Shown here one piece after another: positions 43,951 through 56,085 of a stretch of DNA of 64,000 bases. The translations under genes were made by a program, and so were the position numbers. The stretch is taken from contig JASANE010012803.1 of NCBI GenBank assembly GCA_030248225.1, positions 1 through 64,000 on the forward strand, written 5' to 3'. Under the pieces are notes generated by a model. It did no database searches. It saw only the letters and a program-made list of their open reading frames with translations, and was not told the origin of the DNA. Numbering within the stretch: position 1 is the first letter of the stretch; the number at the start of each line of letters is the position of its first letter. The stretch comes from Trileptium ribeirensis. Taxonomy: Eukaryota; Nematoda; Enoplea; Enoplida; Thoracostomopsidae.

Positions 43951-45457
43951 CATGTCACATGTGAGATTATGCAGTCCGCGTGAAGTTTTTCACCCAAAAC
44001 GTGACGATACTGTTACGGAGAGAAATAAAAGCAAATGTTTCACTAATATTGGTGAATTATTCTGCAACAATCATTAGCAGCTCACTTCGAAAGGTTCGTA
44101 TTTTTGCAAACGAATTGCTTTTACTTTGATCTGTAACTATGCAAAATTTCAGATGTTCACAGCTTGGTTTTATAGTGGATTTAGTTTTGATTTTCATCTA
44201 ACAAAGATAAATTTTTTGGCCAACTAACAAGTTCGTGGAGCCTTAGTTTGAGAGGGAGTTTTTACTAACATCATGTGTGCCAATGTGTTATCGTAACATA
44301 TATTAAGTAATATACGCTGCAACTATGAATTACTAAATTTCATTTGGGAAAATTGTGCAAAAGTACAGTTCTGGTCCAAACAGTTTCAGCCGTCTGAATC
44401 TGTTTCACTTTGCGGTCCGCGGACATCACTAGTTATAATTATTAATGACAAAATGCTATTTTTTAACTATTGTCTTTCGATCGACTCACAGGCGAGCAAC
44501 GGTTATTTTTAGAAAGTACTGTAATGTTATTGCCTTGTATAGAACGAGATGTAATGGCTTCTTGTATGTGTAATATCGACGTGACGCTGCTGCAATGCGC
44601 ACTTCCAAACCGCAATGCTCATACGACCCCGACTATCGTAACATCAAGGGCGGAGCTAATGGGCTCATTTTTCTTTTCGGGTCGATCCCAAGAAGTTACG
44701 GAGCTTAGCCACCCCCATAGATGTGTTCTGATCCTGCCGGACGGGCTGCGCACGTAATCTAGGTGGTACTACCTTTGAGGTCTTTAGGGAGGTTGGCTCC
44801 GTCACCTGCTCACAGACCAATGAAACCATACCGCTATTCCGTATCATCGTTCCACCTGGAGGTGTTAATTTGTACTTATTTTACTCTCGTGAACGATTAA
44901 TTTATTTAGTCAGTGGCCCCCTGTAGAATCCGACGAAACCCTAGACGTTTAACGTCCGATCGCGTATTTGGTCGACGGGAGTTCGTTCAGTGAAAGTCTG
45001 CTGGAAAATTTTATGCCGTACGAGTCGTATTCATTCAGACTCTCATCATCAACAATAAATCGGCGAGGCACGCTAAGGCTTGCAACTTCTTCGCGTCAAG
45101 GCTGAACGCGGATCGCGGATTGGGGCGACGATGTCGAACCCCTTCAATACGTATCGCTACATTGGGTGTCAAAACACGGTAACAAGATGGGTCTCGCTTG
45201 AAAAGGTATTTATTCACAATCCAAAATCGCATACAAACACTTTATGAGGGATAACACGGCCTGTACAACAATGTAATAAGCTGCTCTCTCGTTATACTGA
45301 ATTATGGGTACGCCAGAATTATCGGGTCGGGAAATCGGGATTATCATGTATATCGGAGTCTTCGCCCTTTTCATAAAACGCTCACAGCTGTATAAGTCAC
45401 AGCGTTAATTTACTAACTTCACCTAAACCTTTCGCAGACGACTGCTGCGCTTACGTT
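43951..45457. other. No gene established
   Basis: A plus frame at 44,470-44,757 contains an acceptor-like CGACTCACAG and the peptide STVMLLPCIERDVMAS, faintly similar to the LLFPTIERM segment of LDAH, but the rest does not fit. GC content rises at 44.6-44.85 kb. No repeat or gene claimed. Confidence 0.3.
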
Positions 45458-45603
45458 ACATACATACATACAGGAAGTTTAGTGGATATACACCCAAGTG
45501 TTGCGGAGGCTAAAAATGTAAGCCCATTGCAACATCCACAGGACAAGTCCTCTATATCAAACTGAATCTAAAAATTTTGTATCTGACTGTTAACCTCACG
45601 ACC

Positions 45604-48600
45604 TCATAGGTGTTCCTTATCTAGTCTCCCGCTACTTAGAATAAATCTACTGATTCTTTTAATCCCATACTTATGAACTTCCTCTAATCTTATCTGCTCT
45701 TTCCCAAAAACCTCCTTTCTTTCTTCTTTAAACACTTCACATGTGCATAAAAAGTGATCTACAGTTTCGCTAACTCCGCAATTGGAGCAATTTTTGCTTT
45801 CCGTCCTCTTCATCTTATGCATATGATATGCGAGCCAGCAGTGTCCTGTTAAAATTTGGACACATTGTCTCAATTTATCCTTACTAAGTTGTAATAAGAA
45901 TTTGCTTCTCTGACTTTCTGGTACTTTGACCAAGATCTTGCAGTGCTTACATTGCCTAACATTCAGCCATCTGTGAATAAACTTTCTGTGCATCCATGAA
46001 AATACTCTTGATCTAAGTTCCCTCCTGCTGACTGGAATAGCAGGCTCCGGACCTACAAACATTCTGAAAGATCCTCTCCTTGCTAATTCATCCGCTATTT
46101 CATTTCCCTCTATCTGGGAATGACCAGGTACCCATGACAAAGTAACATCGTTAATTCCTGAGAGTAGATAGAGTGCAGCTCTACATTCCTTGACTAACTG
46201 CGAGGAAATTACTAGATTTCCCAATGCCTTTAGCGCCGCCTGGCTGTCTGAGAATATAACTATGCTTTTTCCTTCAATACGCCTTTCATATAGTTCTTCA
46301 GTACATGACTTGATAGCAAAAATTTCAGTCTGGAAGACTGAAGAATGTTGTCCTAAAGTAAAACTCTTTGCAACGCCATCAAAGAAAATTCCTGCTCCTG
46401 TCTGTTTACCTCTACTATTCTCTATTAGACAACCATCCATGTAACATATAATGTCACTTTCTCTACGTATTTGCTTAGTAGAAACATTCCAAGTGTCTCT
46501 GTCTGGAAAAATAATTTTCCAGTTAATTCCTTCATCGACTTCTCTTGGTATATAGTCCGTTGGGTATCGAAGTAACCGTAGGGATCTTTGCTCCACTGTA
46601 ACAACTGTATGGCCCCATAGTTTGTCCACATTATTTCTCTTAAAACTTCTAATACGTGTAAGCTCTAAAATTCCTTCCTTCATAACTTCTCGGTCAATGG
46701 GAAGCAAATTAAGAATTGCTTCCATACCTAACGTCGGGGTGGATTTAACCGCCCCTGTGATCATAAGACAGGCTGTTCTTGAGACTTTACTCAACTTTCT
46801 TGCATAGGTCTTTAGTTTCAATCTGTGCCACCAAACAACAGATCCATAACAGGCTATGGGAAGTACTATCATTCTATAGAGGAATAGAATGACTCGTGGT
46901 GAGACACCCCACGTTTTACCCACAGCTGACCTGCTTATCAGTAATGCTTTAATACACTTTTGCACTATATGGTCTATATGATCCTTCCATAGTAGTTTCT
47001 CGTCTATGAGCACACCAAGGTACTTAACAACTCTTTGAATTTCTATTTCTCTTCCCTCTATCGTTATTCTGAAGGGTCGTTCTGCATTTCTCTTCTTTGA
47101 GAAAACTATGATCTCGCATTTGTCAGAGTTTATGGTTAGACCCCTCTTCTTACACCACTCGTTTACTTCTATAATAGTCCTCTGGACCCTTCTTACCGCA
47201 ACGCTAACATCTGCGCTTGAGCTTGCAATGACGACATCATCGGAGTATGCCTGAACATACATCCTACCTTTATTAAAACTCTGTAAGAGATCATCAATCA
47301 CCATTGTCCACAATAGTGGAGACAAAACTCCTCCTTGTGGGCTTCCTCTTACTATTCTGAAACGCGCTTGCTCGCCTCCTAGTTCAGCTGATGCCCATCT
47401 CTCTCCGAGAAAAGCCAGACGCCATCTCTTAACCGTGCTATTTACTTGTAGTCTGTCAAAACTTCTTGCAAAAGCATCCATATTCGTGCTATCAAAGGCG
47501 CCTCCTATATCTATGAAAGCACATACAGTGTATTTACTCTTGTAAAAACCATCCTCTATATAAAATACTAAACTGTTCAGTGCAGTGGATGTGCTCCTGC
47601 CCTTTTGGTAGGCATGTTGATTTTCATGCAGCCTACCTTCCAACTTCCTCCTCAACCATTTGTCAACTAATCTTTCCAGTCCTTTGAGTAGGAAAGAAGT
47701 AAGACAGATAGGTCTAAAACTTTTAGCTTCACAGTAGCTTTCCTTATTTGGCTTGGGCATGAAAATCACTTTTGCTTCCTTCCATGCCCTTGGTATATAA
47801 CCTTTAGTAAGAGAGGCTCTATATATCGATCTTATCGTCGGCAAAATGGCTGGTAGACCAACCTGAATAAAACTTGGTATAATACCGTCTGGTCCTGTAG
47901 CTTTATATGGTTTGAAGCTGGAAAGGCTCCATCTTATCAATTCATTTGATATTATCTCATTTGCAACATTCCTGCCACCTTGACTTGCCCTTTTGTTACA
48001 TCTACTCACAATGACTTCCCTTTCCTCACGATATGATTCGGGAAAGTGGCTAGTAAGGAGGTAACTTAGGGTGTCTTGATTTGTCTGAGTAAAGCTTCCA
48101 TCTTCCTTCCTAATTTGTCCGACCTTAGATTTATTGCTCTTCGAGCAAATCTTGTTAAGCCTCGTGCTGTCTCTAGCTCCTTCCAGGTCTTCACAAAAGC
48201 GCTTCCATGAATTTTTCCTCGCTTCTTTAATCTCTTCCTTATATAACCGCTGTACAGTTCTATACTTGTTCCAACACCGATCATTTCCATATTTGACCGC
48301 AAAATGGTACAGTCTCCGAGCTCTTTTCCTAAGGGCCGACAGCTTGTTATTCCGCCAAGCTGCTTTCCGGGACCTTTCTTTGGTCATAGGACTCGAGTTC
48401 TTGGCTACCTGTACGATCAGACTCGTCAGAGATACCACCGCTAAATCAAGCTCTTCATTGTCAACTATGTGCTCTTGTATCTCCAGATCATTTCCCTTGT
48501 CTATAAGTTCCCCTGCAAAAAGATCCTTATCCATTTTCTTAAAATTATATCTTATTTTCCTGGTTGTTATTTCACCAGTTACTTGAAAATCAATATATCT

Positions 48601-49255
48601 ATGATCTGAGAAGCTATTATCTTCCGCAACTTTCCAACAGAATATACTATCTGCTGTATTTATGTCTGAGAGTGTTAGATCTAGTACTTCAGCTCTATTC
48701 CTTAGTTGGAAGGTGGGTGTAGTACCCCTATTTAGTATTTCTAAATTTGTACCTATGATATAATCAATAAGATCATCTCCTCTCCTATTACAATCTGTAC
48801 TTCCCCAGGCTGTGTGGTGAACATTAGCATCACAGCGTAGGATTATTCTAATACGCTTCGCTTTGCAGTGGTCAATTACCCTTCTTATACAACCGCTCGG
48901 TGGGGGATCTAAGGAGTCGTAGGGCATGTATCCTGACACCACCCGTACGTACTCCCAACCCCCATTAATCCTACATCTAAACTTAACGACTGTACAGTCT
49001 CTATCGCTATACTCTGATACTATCCAATTCTTTCTTCAGTAATACACAAGTTCTCGGTCTATCACACGTCTGAACAAAAACTTCGTAATTTATATTCATA
49101 AAATATGGCTTACCACCAAATAAGTACGGCTCCTGAGTGAGGATGGTGTCCGGGGAACCGAAGCCTGCCCCACCCATTGGGCCATATCTCGCCTTACTTA
49201 ATTCCACTACAGCCTCCTTGCAATGTTGCAAGTTTATCTGCCTAAAGCTGATCAT
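45604..49255 (-). pseudogene. LINE ORF2: endonuclease, reverse transcriptase, RNase H
   Basis: Endonuclease: QINLQHCKEAVVEL, ILTQEPYLFGGKP (49,255-49,007), then after a one-base shift near 49,015 DANVHHTAWGS and SDHRYIDF (catalytic SDH). Reverse transcriptase: KATGPDGIIPSFIQVG, SFRPICLTSFLLKGLERLV, FIDIGGAFDST (block A), GSPQGGVLSPLLWTMVIDDL, AYSDDVVIA (YSDD catalytic). RNase H: CYMDGCLIENS, GAGIFF, QTEIFAIKSC, IFSDSQAALKAL, SWVPGHSQIEGNEIADELAR with the acidic catalytic residues D-E-D-D present. End: CSNCGVSETVDHFLCTC, a zinc-knuckle-like CCHC. 1112 codons stay open from 48,942. It makes and integrates DNA copies of its RNA. Only the frameshift disables it. Confidence 0.93.
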
Positions 49256-49437
49256 GTTGGGTTATGGTCAGCTGATTCCTTGTTGTCACTCAATAACCCG
49301 TAAAAATCGCCTGTTTTTGCATCTCATTTCTGCTCATATTTCCTTTCGTCTGCCTTGTATCTCCGCCAAAGTGCGGTTTATCAATCTTTTTACTCATTTC
49401 ATAAGATATGAGCAGGTTCCTGGATGGATTGATAGAC

Positions 49438-50592
49438 TTAGTCCCCATTAACCCCCCCACCCGCAAGCCAAACACGGATACGGGTGAGTTCGTAAAAGAG
49501 CCTAAAGTCTACGGCAGCTAGTGCCTCTATTCCTGCTCCCGGAATCCTGAAAGACAGCAGAAAGCCACCCTGCTTGCGGTGTTGAAACCTGAAACGCCAG
49601 GTGTCCGTCTGCAGACTTGGATTACAGCCTTGCAGTTCTTCGACAACCGCAGAAGTAGCAAGTTCCTTGGTTGGCTTGCATGGCACAAAAAGGAAAATAG
49701 GAACCAGGTTCAGTTCCTTTTCCGTCAGAGCTTCTAGGGTTGTTAAACCCTCTTGATTGATCGTCTTTATCACGCGCTTCAGCCACTCAACGGTGAATTG
49801 ATTGATCGCTGCAAGTGAAGATAAGAATACCTTCCTTTGTGCGACCACTATTTTCAAAGCGGATTTCAGCTCTTTTCGTATCCTGCCTTTTGGCTCTCAA
49901 GATCTCCTCCATCACGATTTCGGACTCATCAGCCGTGAAAACTCTTTGTGGATTTTCACAATCATGAGCAAAGAGCTTCTGGCTGCCTTGCACCGCTAAT
50001 CTGTAATTCAGCTTATTACGCTTAGAGTCCGTAGGAGTATCCCCCGCCGGACTTCGTCCCCTTTTGGCAGTTGTCGAGGGTTTGTCCGAACCCTCACCCA
50101 GAGCCGGGAACTCTGTATCCCTTTGGGCTTTCTTTTCTTTGCGGCGTTTGGCCCCGCTCTTGCCATGACCCTTTTGGTTCTTAGAATTTTTTCCTTTTTG
50201 GAAGTTCAAGGAACATCTAGCAACTTGTTCCCGAGCCTCCTTCATTTTTTCCGCTACACCGTCGGTTCCCTTGCAGTAACCTTGTCAATGCTCTTAATTG
50301 AGACGCCTCCAGGAGGTACAGCGGGCGAAATCGCCCCCCCTTCTGGAGGTAACTCAATAGCTAGTTGTTTCTGGAGAGGTACAGCGGACGAAATCGCCCC
50401 CACCCCTCTCACGTCCATATCTTGTACAAGCGGGCTGAGCCCGCTTGTTCTTTCTTTAGAACCGGCCCTCTGGGTTGAGCCGGCCGGGACGCCCGAATCG
50501 TCATCGGAGGCAGAGCCCTGGCCCGTCCCTGAGGCTGTGGACCCCGCTGAGATCGTTCCATCATCATCGTCATCATCATTTGTATCATTCAT
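49438..50592 (-). pseudogene. LINE ORF1, DUF4780-like nucleic-acid-binding protein
   Basis: Three frames in sequence: 50,592-50,254 (Asp-run MNDTNDDDDDDG, then Gly/Ser-rich), 50,245-49,787 (basic: QKGHGKSGAKRRKEKKAQR; KRGRSPAGDTPTDSKRNKLN) and 49,857-49,438 (folded part: VFLSSLAAINQFTVEWLK, PIFLFVPCKP, GGFLLSFRIPGAGIEALA). The last resembles the DUF4780 domain of retrotransposon ORF1 in insects and other arthropods (recalled pattern, moderate). Shifts near 50,250 and 49,850. A 60-bp direct repeat in the N-terminal part (AGGTACAGCGG(G/A)CGAAATCG, at about 50,318 and 50,376) doubles a peptide. Confidence 0.65.
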
Positions 50593-50629
50593 ATTTAAAA
50601 ATGGCTGAAATTCTGAAAAATGACAGAAT

Positions 50630-50755
50630 AAATATATATAAGTGTATATAGAGATATGTAGATTGTATGTATATGTATGTTGTTTGTATGTGTGTATTTA
50701 TGTGTGCATGTATATATGTGTGTGTGTATGTATGTATGTATGTGTGTGTGAATGT
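50630..50755. repeat. (TA)/(TG/TATG) microsatellite in LINE 5' region
   Basis: Runs of TATATA, TGTATG and TGTGTG for about 120 bp. On the minus strand this gives the artefactual His-Thr-Ile frames. Confidence 0.9.
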
Positions 50756-51040
50756 ATGATGTTTGTAGCAGTTTGTTTTTACGGGGTAGGGTTGCGAGCC
50801 CTACACCCAACCCTCCTCCTTTTCCAACCGGGCTTGGGACCGGCTTTGGCGGAGTTAAGCTTCCCCTGGAAGGTAGCTTCGACACTCTGAGGCTCCTCAC
50901 CCTCCCCCTGACCAGCTTATTCCCTAACAATGACCTCTCCCACTCTGAACTACACGCTATTCTGCCTGGGGCTATGGACCTCGCCCATAAGCTCGCAACA
51001 TCACATTTGCTCATAGCGATCTTATGCATTCGATAAAGAA

Positions 51041-52062
51041 GAGCATAAAAATGTTGTGGGCGTAGTTGGGCTACTCGGGTGGAGTAACAGAAAGGAATCG
51101 GGCATATTTCTTATTTTCCAATAAGTAAATTTTAGATGTGAGCCATGATGCGAATAATGTTGGTGGTGTTTTAGTGCAAGCGTAGTGTATTATGTACGAG
51201 CAAGCTTAACCTGCGCCCATCGACTATCCTATTCTGCTATAGCCGATAGCGAATCGCAAATCGTTGTTACAAAACAAATGCGAAAATTCCATCGTTTTTT
51301 CGATAACAGAAAGTTGGCCAAATCAGAAGCAATGACAAAATGACACCCGTGTTTGAACAGAATTTTGGCCTTTTTGAATTTGCAGGGAAAACTAAATTTG
51401 GTAATTTTCTTTGAATTTTCGCGAACACAAATTTGCTGAACTAGTATCACTGAGCTGTGTGTTCGCGAATGGTTTTGCGCCGGATTACGGTTACCAAAAA
51501 ACGTTCGATAACAAATTTTTAACCGACATAGCGAAATAGGATTGTTGGTGGTCGTAGGTTAAGTTTGCTGTCGTCGCATTAGCAGAGTCGCACACCTGAA
51601 TCGCAAGATGCAATATCAATGGACTGTGACGAATTTTTCAACTGTGCCTGGCAAGATATCAACAGTGTGCTATTATTAGCTGCTGAAATTGATTCACTTT
51701 AACGTCCACCGCACAGCTCTAATCAGCAACGTTATGAATCCACTAACATTCATACTATATTAAGTTTTCAGAAAAATATAACGTGTTTTACAGTGTATGA
51801 TGGACGGGTAAATAGTTATGTCCGATTACCCTACGGCGCCTGAAAATCGAACACATAGTACCGGCGGGGCAAGCTTAGCCACGGCTCCGGCCCCAGTAGG
51901 CTAGCCCGAAACGGTAAAATTCTTGCCCCGGTACAACACTAATATAGACGTATTCTATCGAGAGCTCATTGGCTGTGTACGCAAAAGGCGTAGGTGTACC
52001 TATGCTTCACTACGTTCTGCAATCTCGATAGAGTTACTAGTTTTATTGTTTATCTTTTTCAG
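51041..52062. other. Upstream intron of the LDAH-like gene
   Basis: No exon established. A short frame at 51,609 (MDCDEFFNCAWQ) is not supported by splice sites. The end carries the second copy of the dispersed 55-bp repeat. Confidence 0.35.
51955..52040. repeat. Dispersed repeat copy 2, with inverted ends CTATCGAGA/TCTCGATAG
   Basis: AAGGCGTAGGTGTACCTATG, CTTCACTACGTTCTGCAATC, TCGATAGAGTTACTAG is almost identical to 41,492-41,551. Here the block is bounded by CTATCGAGA (about 51,956) and TCTCGATAG (about 52,024), an inverted pair, so it may be a tiny transposon. It ends about 22 bp from the LDAH exon acceptor. Confidence 0.55.
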
Positions 52063-52170
52063 CGCTCAAGCAGCTTTCCCGATTCAGCTGGATGTTGAAA
52101 GCAACTGGAATTCTCGATTTATTGCTAAGAATTTTTTACGGAAACGTAATTAGTCAAAGCATTAAACGTG
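52063..52170 (+). CDS. LDAH: Lipid droplet-associated hydrolase (LDAH), penultimate exon
   Basis: Acceptor TATCTTTTTCAG at 52,062 and donor AACGTG|GTTAGT at 52,171. In the phase fixed by the next exon it reads LKQLSRFSWMLKATGILDLL then LRIFYGNVISQSIKR, a hydrophobic helical part equivalent to the membrane/droplet-associated cap after LFPTIERM in LDAH. It enters in phase 1 and leaves in phase 1; the left-over G plus GC from the next exon gives Gly (IKR|G|IFTTV), as in human SLLIRRG. LDAH is an alpha/beta-hydrolase on lipid droplets linked to sterol ester turnover (family knowledge). Exons with the nucleophile motif GHSIG were not found in the window. Confidence 0.6.
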
Positions 52171-52963
52171 GTTAGTTTACACGTCTTCTGTTTAGTTCGT
52201 GATGTTCGTCTATTATAGTTGAAGCTGAAGCATACATTTTTGTATATTCAATGAGGATAATGACATGATTCTTAGTAAAATACTTATTATAGACGCGACC
52301 AAAAATCACCCCAATGCATTTCGATCAAAAATTCGTTTAATCGAAATCGATGGAAATTTTATTTAATTCGAATCGTTCGATTATTTTGCACTTATTTCTT
52401 GTCGTGACTGCTTCTTTGAGCTAATTTTTGGCGTGCTCGTTGTCCCCACGTGTTTAGACGTAGTTTTGGACATTCTAGGTAATAATTTTGTGGCTTAAGA
52501 AAGAATTTGGTAACGGAAATAAATATCAAGGAGCCCAGATGTATCTTGAAACCGAGTGATTAGATAGAATATAACCTTTACGCAAATAATGGTGTTCTAC
52601 TCGGGTAGGTATGTACTGACCATATTAATACGCCTGAAACGAAAAATATCCGTTTTATAACCTGGAGGAAGCCAATTCACGCGATGGCCTAGATAAAGTC
52701 GACAGGTAGATTTAAAATTTTTTACGGGGTTTAGGTCATTGTTGCCACGAGTTCGTTGAGCGACATTTATATTTTTGTTTCTCGAAATTTGCTCTGAAGT
52801 TAGTTACATAGGGTTAGATGTGTGTTTATTGATGGGTTACCGTAAAAATACAACCTGACTTTTTTCTATACAAGTTTGGATAAAGTTTCTAAGCGTTCCT
52901 AAATCCCGCCTTACCATTCGTATCGAGGTTTGTAATGAATTATTGTTTTTTTGTATTTCTAAG
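52171..52963. other. Last intron of the LDAH-like gene
   Basis: GTTAGT to TTTGTATTTCTAAG, 793 bp, no other content noticed. Confidence 0.6.
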
Positions 52964-53292
52964 GCATTTTCACAACTGTGCAATCGCGTGTAGCGAATAA
53001 CGTTCTATCGATGGCCTCTAATGAAATGGACGTCGTTCGCACGCTTGATTCAGACATCGCGACCTATTTCTCCGATCCCAGTACGGCTCGAACGATCACG
53101 GCTTTGTACACTCCGAGCGACGGCTGGGCTCCTGCTGCTTATTTTGAGCGAATTAAAAGAAAATTTCCGAACCTGGATGCTAGAAGCCTGAGCGGCACCT
53201 CGCATGCTTTTGTCCTAGACCGCCGTCACATGGAATGCGTTGTTGAGAATGTTGTCGCGAAGATTTCGGATACGCAAAGGCTGACTGACTGA
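52964..53292 (+). CDS. LDAH: Lipid droplet-associated hydrolase (LDAH), last exon
   Basis: Acceptor TTTCTAAG at 52,963, stop TGA at 53,290-53,292. Seen: VANNVLSMASNEMDVVRTLD, then ALYTPSDGWAPAAYFERIKR, LSGTSHAFVLDRRHM. Family match: ends of LDAH proteins have LTFYYGxxDxWCPxEYYEDI then KxFPEG and HAF(V/I); the Asp of SDGW and the His of SHAFV are the acid and base of the catalytic triad. Codon use is GC-richer than the surrounding DNA and the exon is intact, which suggests a live gene. Same strand as the CC2D1-like exons. Confidence 0.82.
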
Positions 53293-55539
53293 CAAGTGCA
53301 GTCACGTTCGGAAGCACGATGTCTAGAAGTGGAGTTCCTAACGACGCGTTTAATGTATACTAAGTTTACTGGTGCTGTATTGTGATAGTAAGAGACTCGA
53401 CTTTGTTGAAAAGTTGGTTGGTAATCATCTTTTAGTTTTATTTAACCCGGAAGTATTTACTTTTTTTATATAATGCCTTTAGGTTGTACAGATGGTGTTA
53501 CTTGTATAGCACCAATTTTAGTGTCCTGTGTGTAATTTTTTGGTGCCGTAATATTGCATGAATGTTATTCTCAATTTTCACTCAAGACGACTGTTTGCGG
53601 TATCACACGACTGTTTGACATTTTTTAAAACCTAAACATTGCACAATTTTATTTGTGAGACAATTATTCACTGTACTGATGGAACATCCTTATTCACGTC
53701 TGGTTCGGGAATGTTCACAGATGAGTAAGTTTGCACAGAGCTTCGTGGATTACAGTCAAAGACATAATTATCTGCACAACCAATGCACGTAAATGATTCT
53801 CTGAATGTAACTAGATGTTTATACTGTATTTTGGAAAATTTCATTGCAGAAATACATCATTATTTTGACCTAAGAGCGTCTAGTCACTGACTAACAACGT
53901 TTTATGATAAACGTATTTTCGAATAATACTAAAATTTTAACAACAATCCTGAGTAACCACATGCGATAATTTTTAGTGGGTGATTGAGAGCACTCCAGGG
54001 AGGAAACACATGATTGATCTCGCGACGCCACTGCATTTTCTTTAATCGTCCGAATTCGTCTCGGTAGTGTAATACGTTTAATATTTTGTTTGATATTGTC
54101 GACTGTGATAGATAATTGTATATAATACGAGCTGTTGCTTAGTATTGGCGTGTATTATGTATAAAATCCGACCTAATCTGGTAACGTACCCTCAGTGACA
54201 GATTTGTTATAATGATTTGTCTTAACATGTTAAGTGCCATGGCTGATTTCAGATTTATAATGTGGACGGCATGAAAATATAGTACTTCGAGAGTTGCTTA
54301 TAACTCGATAAGTAATAATTGTAGCTTACGGAGCTGTGCGTTCAAATATTTGTACGCACGGTCTGTGACGAGTTCAATCGAGTGCGATCGCACTTTTCGT
54401 ACAGTGCTTTCAACACACAGCTGTGTGTGTTACATTTGACTGGTAACATAGTCCGCGATGCGTTCAAAGATTTTGTACGCACGGTTTAAATAAATAATCT
54501 ATGTTACAAAAACCAACTATTAACCCTTTCCTGCATACGGTCACAGCGAACGTTGGCGACGCTCTGATCTAGTTTGTCGTACAGCATGTGTGTTGTTCGC
54601 GCACTTTGTGGTGCTCCGTAAGAAACGTAGCAACAACTCCTAGATAGCATAGTCTCTAACGCACAAGGCTCACATCCAAATGACCCTGGTTCAATGCGCC
54701 GTTGTAGCAAAAGTTTGTTCAATATTATATGAAACGCATATTAATTCATGCGAGAAAAGGTTTAGTTGATAGTGTCTGTGGTTGGTTTGTTACCGACAAC
54801 GTATTTAGCCTATATGACAGCGATGCAGGTAGCCCAACTTTCTACGTATCGAAGTGTAGGGAGCTATTACCGTAGTTGTTCACTCAGCGACTCGATATGA
54901 CGTGGACGCGTATTATAATATCGAGTGTTCATATCATATCTGATGTAATATGAAAGGATTTCTCGGTTACGAACACGCAATAGTCAGAGAGTTTTTGCTC
55001 CGAGACTTTGTGAGACTCAGAGAGTATGCCTTTCACCAGCACCGGTATGTCATAAAAGGTCTTTAGGTCTGAACCATCTTAAGCCTTGTTCAGACTGGGT
55101 GGTTATCGGAATACTAATTGTTAGCTATATAGTGAGATTTCGAATATAACTAAAGCTAAGCTTTAGCAGCTGCTGCACTAAACTTAAAAATTAGAAATTG
55201 TTTAAATAGAAACTTTTTCCGTGCTGAATACAAATATTACGGCTAGACCCTAGATTAACCATGAGTATTGGCCAACCTTGTTCACCGTCGCTCATGTTTG
55301 GTTGCTTCTGCATTATAATTTTGTGGCGAGTAGTACAACGGCAGTTTATTACATAGCTAGGTATGAAGGTTATGTTTCTGGTTTTGCTTGTTTTCAGTTT
55401 TGTTTTTCCTTTTCCAAATATTAACGTCTAAAAATTTTTACGGTAGTTGGGAATTCGCCGACCTGGGCGTTTAATGCTTGTCAGAAAAATTTAGTTATAG
55501 CCTTTTTGAGAATATTTTAAAGCACTATACCTGGGTTTT
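53293..55539. other. Intergenic, no gene seen
   Basis: Includes the probable LDAH 3' UTR. Two direct copies of GCGTTCAAATATTTGTACGC (54,339) and GCGTTCAAAGATTTTGTACGC (about 54,459) lie 120 bp apart, each followed by ACGGT. A 72-codon minus frame (54,722-54,504) has no support. Confidence 0.45.
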
Positions 55540-56085
55540 TTCCATTATCCCCAGCTCGCATTTGTCCAAAAATGGACATTCTGAAAATTTTGGTTTTTTG
55601 TGATCCTTGAGACCTCCCCTGATCATTTCGACTAAAAATTTTAATTTTTAAAATTTTAGATTTTTTCTGGCCCCTATGTTCCCCCTGGGAACCCAAAAAA
55701 TCTTAAAAAATTAGATTTTTACATACCATTCGAAGCGGCTTGACGAGCTGAATCGAATGGTCGTATTTTTAACGGGATCCCGTAATCGGATTGAACATTT
55801 TTGGACCCATTGAACATTTTTGGCCATAACTTAGGATGCATTTAAATGGGATCCCGTTAAAAATAACGCCATTAGACTCAGCTGGTCAAGCTGCGTCGAA
55901 TGGTGAATAAAAATATAATTTTTAAGAAAAATTTGAGTTCCCAAGGGAGGATCCTTGGGACCCAAAAATCTAAAAAATTCAATTGTTTGGTCGAAATGAT
56001 CAGAGAGGTCTTGAAGATCACAGAAATACCAATATTTCCAGAATCTGACCATTTTTTGTCAAACGCGGGCTGGGGAGGATAACGG
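55540..56085. mobile_element. Fold-back element with about 240-bp inverted arms
   Basis: The arm 55,540-55,775 pairs with the reverse complement of 55,842-56,085. Landmarks shared: CCCCAGC(T/C)CGC(A/G)TTTG; AAAAATGG(A/T)C; TTTGTGATCCTTGAGACCTC versus TTCTGTGATCTTCAAGACCTC; TGATCATTTCGAC; CCCTGGGAACCCAAA versus CCTTGGGAACTCAAA; CCATTCGA(A/C)GC(G/A)GCTTGAC; TTTTTAACGGGATCCCGT. Identity roughly 75-80%. Centre about 65 bp, containing two copies of CATTGAACATTTTTGG-like sequence. No transposase. An RNA from it would form a long hairpin. Confidence 0.8.

Larger units (their letters stand above)
45458..51040 (-). mobile_element. Almost full-length I/LOA/R1-group LINE
   Basis: Minus-strand element with 5' region (about 51,040-50,593), ORF1 (50,592-49,438), ORF2 (49,255-45,604) and a 3' end in a short TGTA/TACA repeat (CATACATACATACAGG at 45,458-45,473) instead of poly-A. 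RNase H after the reverse transcriptase places it in the I/LOA/R1 group. Three or so single-base shifts; otherwise readable throughout, so a fairly recent insertion. Confidence 0.85.

Noticed and set aside
44470..44757. Upstream exon of LDAH (MLLPCIERDVMAS)
   Set aside because: Only a five to six residue resemblance, no donor in the right phase, and the rest of the frame does not match.
50595..51029. Minus-strand ORF with His-Thr-Ile repeats
   Set aside because: Reading through a TG/TATG microsatellite and the LINE 5' region.
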